Assembly (NCBI RefSeq): GCF_000719285.1
Contig: NZ_JOFS01000018.1
Span: 106,430-170,429, forward strand
Length of the DNA stretch: 64,000 nt
Origin: Streptomyces bicolor
Lineage (GTDB): Bacteria > Actinomycetota > Actinomycetes > Streptomycetales > Streptomycetaceae
Reading direction: 5' to 3'
Each line of letters opens with the position of its first letter. Positions within the stretch are counted from its first letter, which is position 1. This document shows positions 34,978 to 43,038 of this stretch, in pieces. Both the position numbers and the translations under genes were made by a program. The notes under the pieces were generated by a model that was given only the letters and a program-made list of their open reading frames with translations, ran no database searches and was not told the origin of the DNA.

Positions 34978-36408
34978 ATGCGTGTCGTCGAAGAGGCCGA
35001 AGAGATCATCGAAGAGGCCGCACGAGGTGACGTCGAAGAGGCATCGAGCGGTGACGTCGGAGAGGCCGCGAGCGGTGATGTCGCAGAGGCGTGGTCCGAC
35101 GGCCGGGTGGAGCAGCTGCTGGAGCGGCTCGCCTCGGACTTCGTGCTCGACAACAGCTACCGTGAGCAGCACCTGAGCCTCACGGCCAGCGAGAACTACC
35201 CGAGCAAGCTGGTGCGGATGCTCGGCAGCGGACTGCAGGGCGGGTTCTACGAGTTCGCCCCGCCGTATCCCACCGAGCCGGGCGAGTGGGCGTTCCCGGA
35301 CTCCGGCGCGAACGCGTCGCTGGTGGGGAAGCTGACCGGGATCGGCCGGCAGCTCTTCGAAGCGGCCACCTTCGACTGGCGGCCCAACGGCGGATCGGTG
35401 GCGGAACAGGCCGTACTGCTGGGCACGTGCGGGCGCGGTGACGGCTTCGTGCACTTCGCGCACAAGGACGGCGGGCACTTCGCCCTGGAGTCGCTGGCCG
35501 CCGCGGCCGGCGTCAACACGTACCACCTGCCGATGGTCGACCGGACCCTGCTCATCGACGTGGACCGGCTGGCCACGCTCGTGGCCGAGCACCCCGAGAT
35601 CAAGCTCGTCATCCTCGACCAGTCGTTCAAACTGCGCTGGCAGCCGCTGGCGCAGATCAGGGCCGCGCTGCCGGAGGGCGTCTTCCTCGCCTACGACGCC
35701 AGCCACGACGGTGCCCTGATCGCGGGCGGAGTGCTGCCGCAGCCGACCCTGCTCGGCGCCGACGCCGTACACGGCAACACGCACAAGACCATCGCCGGTC
35801 CGCAGAAGGCGTACATCGCCTTCCGGGACGCGGACCATCCGAAGCTGCGGCCGGTGTCGGACTGGGTGTGCCCGCAGATGCAGAGCAACTCCCACGCCGA
35901 ACTGATCGCGCCGATGTACGTGGCGCTGTCCGAGGTCGCCCTCCACGGCCACGACTACGCGCGGCAGATCCTCGCCAACGCGGCGGCCCTGGCGGGTGGG
36001 CTGCACGAGGAGGGGGTGCGGGTCTCCGGCGAGTCCTTCGGGTTCACCGAGACCCACCAGGTGCACGTCGTCACCGGGTCCGCGAACGACGCGCTGCGGC
36101 TCTCGCTCGGCGACCTGGCGCTGGCCGGCATCCGCACCACCAACATCGAGGTGCCCGGCGCCAACGGCCTGCACGGCCTGCGGCTCGGCGTCCAGGCGAT
36201 GACCCGGCGTGGGCTGCGCGAGGCGGAGATGCGCGAGGTGGCCCGGCTGGTGGCCAGGGTCGTGCTGCGCCGTGCCGAGCCCGCCGCCGTCCGCGCCGAA
36301 GTGGCCGACCTGCTCCAGCACTTCCCGCTCGACCGGCTCGCCTTCTCGTTCGACTCCTACGTCGACTCGCCGGCCGCGGCCCGGCTGCTCGGGGAGGTGT
36401 TCCGGTGA
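34978..36408 (+). CDS. serine hydroxymethyltransferase-like PLP enzyme (phosphonate island)
   Basis: 476 residues; ATG with CGGGGG seven bases upstream. From about residue 45 the protein is a fold-type I PLP enzyme like GlyA: LSLTASENYPSKLVRMLGSG resembles the SHMT LIASEN block, AYDASHDGALIAGGV is the cofactor Asp/His region, and Lys270 in GNTHKTIAGPQ is the Schiff-base Lys. It is clearly divergent from housekeeping GlyA and carries an acidic N-terminal extension with three 8-residue repeats. SHMT-like enzymes couple glycine or related donors to aldehydes; phosphonoacetaldehyde is a possible acceptor (inference). The stop overlaps the next gene (GTGA). Confidence 0.8.
   Translation: MRVVEEAEEIIEEAARGDVEEASSGDVGEAASGDVAEAWSDGRVEQLLERLASDFVLDNSYREQHLSLTASENYPSKLVRMLGSGLQGGFYEFAPPYPTEPGEWAFPDSGANASLVGKLTGIGRQLFEAATFDWRPNGGSVAEQAVLLGTCGRGDGFVHFAHKDGGHFALESLAAAAGVNTYHLPMVDRTLLIDVDRLATLVAEHPEIKLVILDQSFKLRWQPLAQIRAALPEGVFLAYDASHDGALIAGGVLPQPTLLGADAVHGNTHKTIAGPQKAYIAFRDADHPKLRPVSDWVCPQMQSNSHAELIAPMYVALSEVALHGHDYARQILANAAALAGGLHEEGVRVSGESFGFTETHQVHVVTGSANDALRLSLGDLALAGIRTTNIEVPGANGLHGLRLGVQAMTRRGLREAEMREVARLVARVVLRRAEPAAVRAEVADLLQHFPLDRLAFSFDSYVDSPAAARLLGEVFR
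35011..35082 (+). repeat. in-frame 24-bp tandem repeat, three copies
   Basis: Units at 35011, 35035 and 35059 encode EEAARGDV, EEASSGDV and GEAASGDV in the N-terminal extension of the SHMT-like protein, followed by a partial AEAWSDG. The unit length keeps the frame, so copy number can vary without breaking the gene. Confidence 0.8.
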
Positions 36409-38213
36409 GCGCGCTTTCGGCAGTACTGCCGGGTGCGGCCCTGCGGCGCCGTACCGACGCGCCGCACGCCGTCATCAGCGCGGAGGTGTGGCACACGGAG
36501 TGGGCCCGGCCGCTGCTGGAGGAGTTGGGGCTGCGCACCGTCATCGCCGACGAACGGCTGACGGCCGAGCGGGTGCTCGACACGCTCGCCGCCCAGTCGG
36601 TGGCGTTCGTGTGCGAGGAACTGCCGGTCAGCGGGCTGGCCGCGTTGACCTGGGTGGCGCGGCGCATCGAGGCGCTGCGCCGCGACGACCCGCTGCTCGG
36701 CGTGGTGTTCATGGTGGAGGACCCCAGGGCGCTGGATCCGCGGGCCCTCGGGCCGCTGGTGCGCACCCTCACCCCCGGTGACACCGACCTGCCGGCCTTC
36801 CTCGAGGAAGTGCGGCGGGTACGGCGGGAGGTCCACTGGGAGCTGCGCAACCGGCGTCCGGAGCTGCCGGCCGCGCCGGCCGGGACGCGCCCGGAGCGGT
36901 GGAGCGGCACCGTGCCGAACTTCAACGTCAAGCATCCGTCCATGCTGCTGCCGTACGCCCTGCTGTCCGCGCGCACCGGGCGGGACGTCTACTGCGAGAT
37001 CTCGCCCCAGGAGGCGCTGCTGTTCGTCGCGGACAGCGGGGGCCGGGGGCCGCTCGCCGCCGTCGCCGAGGTCTTCCGGACCCTGCAGCGGGATGTCGAC
37101 CGGCTCAACTCCGCCCTCGGTTCCCGGCTTCGGCTGCACCTCGACCACGCCGACGACTACGAGGTCGTACGCGCGGCGTGCGAGGCCGGGTTCGACTCGG
37201 TCATGGTCGACGGGTCCGGTCGCACGCTCCACCAGAACGTGCTGTTCACCAACGCGGCCACGGAACTGGCGCGGCGCTACGACGTCCTCGTCGAGGGGGA
37301 GATCGGCTGCATCGACAGCGCCGGGCTGCGCAAGTGGTCCAAGACGACCACCGGTGACTTCACGCGGTTCGTGGCGGACACCGACCTGGACTTCGTCGGC
37401 GCGCACATCGGGCAGTTCCACAGCTTCGACTACGGCTTCGCGGCCACGCGCCGGTCGCTGGCCGAGATCGGTCTGCTGGACGACCGTGCCGTCGGAGACG
37501 ACCTGCACGCCTTCGCCGAGGCGTGCGCGCGCGTCGAGGGGGCGCTGACCGATGCCGGGCTGCCGGCGTACTCGGCGGAGCACCGGCTGGTCGCGGCGCT
37601 GGCGCGGCAGGCGATGGAGGCCGGCGGGGCGGATGCGGACACCGGGGTGGACGGAGTGCTGCGCGCGGCGCGGGCACGGGTGCCGGTGTTCCAGCGGCCG
37701 CTGCTGGACGTGCTGGAGAAGGAGTGGCTGGAGCGGCGGCTGGCCAAGTCGCGGCGCAAGGCCGAGCTGTGGGACGGGGTGTTCGCGACCGAGCCCGCGC
37801 GCGAGCACCGCTACGCCGCGATCGACCACGGGCTGGTCCGCGCCCTCACGGGTGTCCTGCGGGGCACCGGCCGGGGGCTGGTCGTGCACGGCGGCAGTTC
37901 GCTCTCCCGGGTCGACCTCGCCACCCTGCCGGCGCACGGGGTGGCCCGGGTGAACTTCGGCAGCGGGGTCTACGCCGACTACCTCGAAGCGCTCCGCGCT
38001 CATCTTCCGGTCGACCTCAAGTCGCCTTCGAGTGACGGGACTTGGAAGCATGTGCGGCGCATGTCGTACCTTGCGGAGGCGACGCGCGACTGGCGGTCCT
38101 GGACCGACGCGCCGCCGTCCTTCGTCGACACCTTCGTCAGCCGGCTGGAGCGGTGCTACGCCGCACCGCTCCGTGGCCGTACGCCCGCAGAGCCCGTGGG
38201 AGGCCGTAGTTGA
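36405..38213 (+). CDS. class II fructose-bisphosphate aldolase-like protein with N-terminal extension
   Basis: 602 residues; the GTG overlaps the previous stop and has GGGGAGG seven bases upstream. From about residue 170 it resembles class II (zinc) aldolases: NFNVKHPSMLLPYALLSA, then Asp247-His248 in LHLDHADDYEVV, VDGSGRTLHQN, the Glu of VEGEIGC, GAHIGQFH, and VHGGSSLS plus VNFGSGVY near 485-515. These are the metal and phosphate-binding positions. The first about 165 residues (AVISAEVWHTEWARPLLEEL onward) match nothing I recognise, making it nearly twice the usual size. It probably makes or breaks a C-C bond in the island pathway; substrate unknown. Confidence 0.75.
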   Translation: MSALSAVLPGAALRRRTDAPHAVISAEVWHTEWARPLLEELGLRTVIADERLTAERVLDTLAAQSVAFVCEELPVSGLAALTWVARRIEALRRDDPLLGVVFMVEDPRALDPRALGPLVRTLTPGDTDLPAFLEEVRRVRREVHWELRNRRPELPAAPAGTRPERWSGTVPNFNVKHPSMLLPYALLSARTGRDVYCEISPQEALLFVADSGGRGPLAAVAEVFRTLQRDVDRLNSALGSRLRLHLDHADDYEVVRAACEAGFDSVMVDGSGRTLHQNVLFTNAATELARRYDVLVEGEIGCIDSAGLRKWSKTTTGDFTRFVADTDLDFVGAHIGQFHSFDYGFAATRRSLAEIGLLDDRAVGDDLHAFAEACARVEGALTDAGLPAYSAEHRLVAALARQAMEAGGADADTGVDGVLRAARARVPVFQRPLLDVLEKEWLERRLAKSRRKAELWDGVFATEPAREHRYAAIDHGLVRALTGVLRGTGRGLVVHGGSSLSRVDLATLPAHGVARVNFGSGVYADYLEALRAHLPVDLKSPSSDGTWKHVRRMSYLAEATRDWRSWTDAPPSFVDTFVSRLERCYAAPLRGRTPAEPVGGRS

Positions 38214-38689
38214 GCCCGTTCGAGCAGATCATCGACATCCTCGACCGTGAGAAGGCCCGCTACCGGGTCGTCGAGCACGCGGCCGAGGGGCGGTCGGAGG
38301 AGGTGTCGGCCGTGCGGGGTACGACGGTGTCCCAGGGGGCCAAGGCGCTCGTCTGCCGGGTGAAGGGGATCGACTCCCCGGCGGTGCTCGCCGTCCTGGC
38401 GGGCGACCGCCGTGCGGACCTGAAGAAGGTCGTGGCCGCCGTCGAGGGCAAGAAGGGCGGCTTCGCCCCGTCCGAACTGGCCGAACAGCTCACCGGCTGC
38501 GCGGTCGGCGCGATTCCGCCGCTGTGGCTCTCCGGGGAGGGCCTGCCCGTGGTCGCGGACGCGGACTTCCTGGCGGCGCACGAGGAGATCGCGTTCAACG
38601 CGGGGCGGCTGGACCGGTCCGTGGTGATGGCCACGGAGGACTATGTGCGGATCGTGGGGCCGGCGGTGGCGTCCATCGCGGCGGAGTAG
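38210..38689 (+). CDS. YbaK/EbsC family deacylase
   Basis: 159 residues. The TTG start overlaps the aldolase-like stop (TTGA). YbaK/ProX fold: YRVVEHAAEGRSEEVSAVRG, a Lys in QGAKALVCRVKG, and IGPA-like GCAVGAIPPLWL. Family members deacylate mischarged tRNAs (for example Cys-tRNA-Pro). Being translationally coupled to an aldolase-like gene, it may serve the island, for instance by clearing tRNA charged with an amino-acid analogue (speculation); a housekeeping role is equally possible. Confidence 0.82.
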   Translation: MSPFEQIIDILDREKARYRVVEHAAEGRSEEVSAVRGTTVSQGAKALVCRVKGIDSPAVLAVLAGDRRADLKKVVAAVEGKKGGFAPSELAEQLTGCAVGAIPPLWLSGEGLPVVADADFLAAHEEIAFNAGRLDRSVVMATEDYVRIVGPAVASIAAE

Positions 38690-38753
38690 CGTCCGGAGTG
38701 TCTGATCCGGGAGAGCAAGCGGGGCCACGGGGGCCCGGAGAGGGTGTTTCGGT

Positions 38754-39728
38754 TTGCGGGCGAAGGTTGTCGCGCAGTTCGTCGCGCTGGCGTGTGCGTG
38801 GGGTTCGAGTTTCCTGTTCATCAAGGTCGCCCTGGAGGGGCTGACACCCGCTCAGGTGGTGTGGGGGCGGCTGGTGCTGGGCGCGGTGGCGCTCAGCGCG
38901 GTGATGGCGGTGACGCGCAGCCGGATCCCCCGGGACCCGGGGCTCTGGCTGCGGCTCACCGTCGTGTCCGTACTGCTGTGCGTGGTGCCGTTCCTGCTCT
39001 TCTCCTGGGCCGAGCAGCAGATCTCGTCCGGCATGGCGAGCATCCTCAACGCCACCACCCCGCTGCTCACCCTGGCCGTCGGTACGGTCGCCCTGACCGA
39101 CGAGCGGCTCACCCGGCGCCGGACCGCGGGGCTGCTCACGGGGTTCGCCGGTGTGCTGGTGCTGATCGGCCCCGGCGGACTGTCCGGCGGCGGGCACCTC
39201 ACGGCCCAGCTCGCCTGCCTGGCCGCCACCACCTGCTACGGCTTCGCCTTCGTCTATCTGCGCCGCCATGTCACCCCGCGCGGGCTGCCGGCCGTGCCCA
39301 TCGCCTTCGTGCAGGTCACCATCGGCGCACTGATCATGCTCGCGGCCACTCCCTGGCTGGCGGCGCCCGCACCGCGTGTCGACGCGCGCATCGCGCTGAG
39401 CATGCTGGCGCTGGGCGCGTTGAGCACCGGTCTCGCCTACCTGTGGAACAACAACATCGTCCAGGCCTGGGGCGCGGTGAACGCCGCCGCCGTCACCTAC
39501 CTCACGCCCGTGGTCGGCGTCACGGCGGGAGTGCTCCTGCTGGACGAGCGGCTGACGTGGAACCAGCCCTTCGGCGCCGCCCTGGTCATCGCCGGCATCA
39601 TCGCGGCCCACGGCGCGCCCGAAGCGGGGGCCGGGGCGCGGGGTGCGGCGGCGGTTTCGGGGCGCGGTGAGAACGTCGCGTCCGACGCGGTGGTGGAGGC
39701 CGAGCCGGTCAAGGGCGCGGCTCGCTGA
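38754..39728 (+). CDS. EamA/DMT-superfamily transporter
   Basis: 324 residues, TTG start with GGAGAGGG about ten bases upstream. Ten hydrophobic helices in two EamA halves (FVALACAWGSSFLFIKVALE, FSWAEQQISSGMASILNATT, YLTPVVGVTAGVLLLDERLT). DMT exporters of this type move amino acids and metabolites outward. The C-terminus is a short Ala/Gly-rich tail. It faces the MFS gene tail to tail and may export a product or intermediate. Confidence 0.88.
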   Translation: MRAKVVAQFVALACAWGSSFLFIKVALEGLTPAQVVWGRLVLGAVALSAVMAVTRSRIPRDPGLWLRLTVVSVLLCVVPFLLFSWAEQQISSGMASILNATTPLLTLAVGTVALTDERLTRRRTAGLLTGFAGVLVLIGPGGLSGGGHLTAQLACLAATTCYGFAFVYLRRHVTPRGLPAVPIAFVQVTIGALIMLAATPWLAAPAPRVDARIALSMLALGALSTGLAYLWNNNIVQAWGAVNAAAVTYLTPVVGVTAGVLLLDERLTWNQPFGAALVIAGIIAAHGAPEAGAGARGAAAVSGRGENVASDAVVEAEPVKGAAR

Positions 39729-39839
39729 GACGGCGCCCCACCGAGCGGCGCGGTCAGGACGGCCGTGCCGCTCGGCGGGAACGCCAACTCGCCGGCGTAC
39801 TGGTCGTCGTCGACCGTACGAGGCGGTCGTACGGCCCCG

Positions 39840-41204
39840 TCATCCCGTCGACGGCGACGGCGACGGCTCGTGCCGTACGGCGCCCCGTGCGCGCAGGGCG
39901 AACGGGGCCGCCGCGCCGGCCACGGCGAACAGGGCGCCCAGGGCGAGCCAGCCCGCGCGTGGATGGTCGCCGAGGCACAACACCGCGATCAGAGCTGGGG
40001 CCACGGCGGTGGCGGCGCCCCGGCCCAGGGAGAAGAAGCCCTGGTACTGGCCGTGCATGCCGTCCGGTGCGAGCGAGAAGCTCAGCCCGAACGAACCCGC
40101 CGACAGCCACAGTTCGCCGAGGGTGAGAGCCGCCGCGAACAGCAGCAGCAGCGCCGTCGCGGCCCAGCCGCCCATCCCTCCGGTGAACGACACCAGCGCG
40201 CAGGCAGCGAACAGCGCGATCCCGGAGCGGCGGCACATCCGGGCCGCCCGCCCGTCGTCCTCGGCGCCACGGCTGAACCGGATCTGGAGGCAGATCACCA
40301 TCACCGTGTTGACGGCCACGATGCCCGACACCAGGACCGGCGGCGCCTCGGTGTGCCGCAGCACCCACAGGGGCACGGCGAAGGACAGGATCTGCGCCTG
40401 CAGGGAGAGCACGCCGCAGATCAGGGTGACGGCGGCGTACCGCACGTCGCGCAGGACCTGCCAGCCGGATCCGGAGCGCTCCGCCTTCCGCGGGCCGGCC
40501 GCGACGGGGGTCCCCGCGCGCGAGCGCAGCCGGCGCAGCGGCACCGCGGCGGCAGGGTAGGTGAGCGCCGTGCACCACAGGAGCGCCATGTATCCGGCCG
40601 CGGTGTCGGCCTGGATGACCAGGGCCGACGCCGCCGCACCGATCGTGATGCCCACGTTGGTGACCACGCGCAGATAGGCCCGCAGCCGCACCCTCTCGGC
40701 ACCCTCTCCCACCGTGGCCACCAGCGCTCCGCGCGCCGCCGTGCTGCCCTGCTCGGCGAGGAGGAAGACCAGGACGAGCGCCAGGAACGCCGGGAAGGTG
40801 CGGGCGAAGGCCAGCGCCGCCATCGTGGCGAACTGGATGCCCAGCAGGACCGTGTACGTGCGCCGGGGGCCGAAGCGGTCCGCCAGCTTGCCCAGCGGTA
40901 CGGCGCCCGCCAGGGCCACGATGCCCGCGAGGGTGAGACCCGAGGCGACCTGGTGCACGGGCAGCCCCACCACCCGGGTGAAGAACAGGGTGCTGGTGGT
41001 CAGGTACAGGCCACTGCCGACCGTCTTGACCAGCCACGACACGGCCAGCAGCCGGGAGTCGCCGGGCGGCGGCAGAAGGGCGCCGAGCACGGCACGCGCC
41101 CGCCCCGGCGACGGTGGCCGCGGGGCGGAGGCGGTACCGGCGGCGGCGTCCGGCGCGGACACCGCCGTATGCGACCCACCGCCCTCGGTCGGTGGCCGTT
41201 TCAC
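39840..41204 (-). CDS. MFS transporter of the phosphonate operon
   Basis: 454 residues; the GTG overlaps the upstream stop (GTGA). Twelve hydrophobic segments, with the MFS loop 2-3 signature GKLADRFGPRRTYTVLLG after helix 2. It is likely a proton-driven exporter. Last gene of the twelve-gene operon, so probably the product efflux and self-protection pump (inference from context). Confidence 0.88.
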   Translation of the reverse strand: MKRPPTEGGGSHTAVSAPDAAAGTASAPRPPSPGRARAVLGALLPPPGDSRLLAVSWLVKTVGSGLYLTTSTLFFTRVVGLPVHQVASGLTLAGIVALAGAVPLGKLADRFGPRRTYTVLLGIQFATMAALAFARTFPAFLALVLVFLLAEQGSTAARGALVATVGEGAERVRLRAYLRVVTNVGITIGAAASALVIQADTAAGYMALLWCTALTYPAAAVPLRRLRSRAGTPVAAGPRKAERSGSGWQVLRDVRYAAVTLICGVLSLQAQILSFAVPLWVLRHTEAPPVLVSGIVAVNTVMVICLQIRFSRGAEDDGRAARMCRRSGIALFAACALVSFTGGMGGWAATALLLLFAAALTLGELWLSAGSFGLSFSLAPDGMHGQYQGFFSLGRGAATAVAPALIAVLCLGDHPRAGWLALGALFAVAGAAAPFALRARGAVRHEPSPSPSTG

Positions 41205-42358
41205 CGTGCGGCCACCGCCATCGTGTGCAGCCGGGCGATGAACGCCTCCGCGGACGCCTCGTCGGCGGCGGTGAGGTAGGCCTCGAGGTGGCCCGGGCTG
41301 GCGCACTCCTCCGGGGTCAGCACCTCCAGTACGCCGGGGAGGGCGGCCACCGACTCCCGCAGGCCGGGGAGCGCGGGCAGCCGGGTGCGGCCGACGATCC
41401 CGGAGCGCGGCGGGCCGGCCGGGCGGCTGGGCCGCTCCCCGGTCGAGACCCGGACGAACTCCTCCCACAGGTCCACTCCGAAGGCGTGCCACCACATGCG
41501 GGAGATGCCCATGCCGCCCGGCCGTATCGCCACTTCGCCGATGACCGGGCCCGCGGCGGTGCGGAACACCTCCAGGTGCGTGACCCCGGCCGGCAGGCCG
41601 AGGGCGGCGACCACCTCGTGGTGCAGCGCCAGGACCTGCTGTGCGAAGGGGTCCGTCTGGTCGGCCACGTACCCGCTGTTCAGGCTGGGCGTGGTGACCG
41701 GCGGCGGGAGGAAGTAGCGCGAGACGGCCGCGCGGGCCACCTCGCCGTCCTGGACGACGCCGTCGCAGTGGTACTCGTGCGTGAACTCCACCAGGCGCTC
41801 GACCTGGACCGGCAGGCGCCGGTCGGCGACGTCGGCGAAGGCGTCGGCGCGGTGCCGCTCGGCGAACTCCTCCGGCGAGGCCACGCGGTGGGTTGACTTC
41901 GACGCGGCGCCGAACACCGGCTTGATCACGACGGGCCATCCGGTCCGTCGCGCCGCCCGGGGCACGTCGTCGACCGTGGCCGCCTGGGCGTAGTCCGTCA
42001 CCGGCAGCCCCGCGGCGCGCAGCCGGTCCTTCATCGCCCGTTTGTGGGTGGCCCACAGGGACTGGTCCACGCCGGGTCCGTCCACCCCGAGCAGGGTGCG
42101 CACCAGCCCGCCCGCCACCACGCTCTTCTCGGTGGCGGCGATCACATGGTCCACGGGACCGCTCGCGGCGAGTTCGTACGCCGCCCGCTCCACCTGTGTC
42201 AGATCGGCGAAGCTGTCGACGTACGCCACGTCGTGGTCCCGGTACAGGTCGGCGTACACCTTGCGGGTGATGACGCGGACGGTCACGTCGGGCCGGCGCG
42301 CCAGCGCCTCGAGGACCTCCGGCTTGTCGGAATTGAGCAGGAGCACCTGCCTGGTCAC
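41201..42358 (-). CDS. ATP-grasp ligase (second)
   Basis: 385 residues; GTG start overlapping the metallophosphoesterase stop. ATP-grasp features: THKRAMKDRLRAAGLPVTDY, WPVVIKPVFGAASKSTHRVA (ATP lysine and glycine loop), VERLVEFTHEYHCDGVVQDG, and the late metal/phosphate segment HLEVFRTAAGPVIGEVAIRP. This is the carboxylate-amine ligase type that builds dipeptides through acyl phosphates. With another ATP-grasp gene in the operon, it suggests a product of two or three joined units. Confidence 0.85.
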   Translation of the reverse strand: MTRQVLLLNSDKPEVLEALARRPDVTVRVITRKVYADLYRDHDVAYVDSFADLTQVERAAYELAASGPVDHVIAATEKSVVAGGLVRTLLGVDGPGVDQSLWATHKRAMKDRLRAAGLPVTDYAQAATVDDVPRAARRTGWPVVIKPVFGAASKSTHRVASPEEFAERHRADAFADVADRRLPVQVERLVEFTHEYHCDGVVQDGEVARAAVSRYFLPPPVTTPSLNSGYVADQTDPFAQQVLALHHEVVAALGLPAGVTHLEVFRTAAGPVIGEVAIRPGGMGISRMWWHAFGVDLWEEFVRVSTGERPSRPAGPPRSGIVGRTRLPALPGLRESVAALPGVLEVLTPEECASPGHLEAYLTAADEASAEAFIARLHTMAVAAR

Positions 42359-43038
42359 GTGTTCTCCAGTTCGGCGTGGTGGTAGGTGACGGTGGCGGCG
42401 GCCTCGTCGACGACGGCCCAGACGGGGGAGGGGCCGCGGTCCGGTGCGCAGCGGGTGACGGAGCCGACGTTGACGACGTAGCGGCCGTCCGCCGCGAGCG
42501 GCACCGGCTCGCCGAACCGGAACGGCACACGCACCGCCTGAGCCGGACCGTCCCCGACGGTCCGCACCCGGTACAGGGCACTGCGGTGGTGGTGCCCGTG
42601 GACCAGTGCCCGGCCGGGGAAGTCGGCGTCCACCGGGCACCACAGGCCGGGCTCCAGTTCGCGCCACGGCAGCGGATGGCCGTGGCAGTACAGGGCGAAG
42701 CCGGTGCGGTGCTCCAACGGGGCGTCGAGCAACGGGCGGGCCCAGCCGGGCAGTTCGGGGTCGGGTACCAGGGAGCGGATCCGCTCCTCCTGGTTGCCCC
42801 GCACGAGCAGCACGCCGTCCAGGAGCCGGGCGAGTTCGGGATTCGGGTCGAAGACGTCCGTCAGCCGGCCGCCGAACTCGTACCCGGGAGCCTCCCGCTT
42901 CCCGATACGGCACTCGAAGACGTCGCCGAGACAGACGACCCGGTGCACCTCCTGCTCCCGGATCCGTCGGAGCACGGCCCGCAGCCGGGCGGTGTCACCG
43001 TGGATGTCGGTCACGACGGCAAGGCGCACGGCACTCAC
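42355..43038 (-). CDS. metallophosphoesterase (calcineurin-like)
   Basis: 227 residues; ATGA overlap with the preceding ATP-grasp gene. Motifs VVTDIHGDTARL, VCLGDVFEC, VRGNQEER (Gln in place of the usual His after GN), CHGHPLPW and VHGHHHRSALY. YfcE/MJ0936-like proteins hydrolyse phosphodiesters or small phosphates. In this operon it may remove a phosphate or nucleotide group from an intermediate or guard against a toxic product; no evidence decides. Confidence 0.82.
   Translation of the reverse strand: MSAVRLAVVTDIHGDTARLRAVLRRIREQEVHRVVCLGDVFECRIGKREAPGYEFGGRLTDVFDPNPELARLLDGVLLVRGNQEERIRSLVPDPELPGWARPLLDAPLEHRTGFALYCHGHPLPWRELEPGLWCPVDADFPGRALVHGHHHRSALYRVRTVGDGPAQAVRVPFRFGEPVPLAADGRYVVNVGSVTRCAPDRGPSPVWAVVDEAAATVTYHHAELENT

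Noticed and set aside
31285..36321. 1678-codon minus-strand frame across the subtilase and SHMT-like genes
   Set aside because: Spans two real plus-strand genes and a terminator; no domains or ribosome site. An artefact of high GC.
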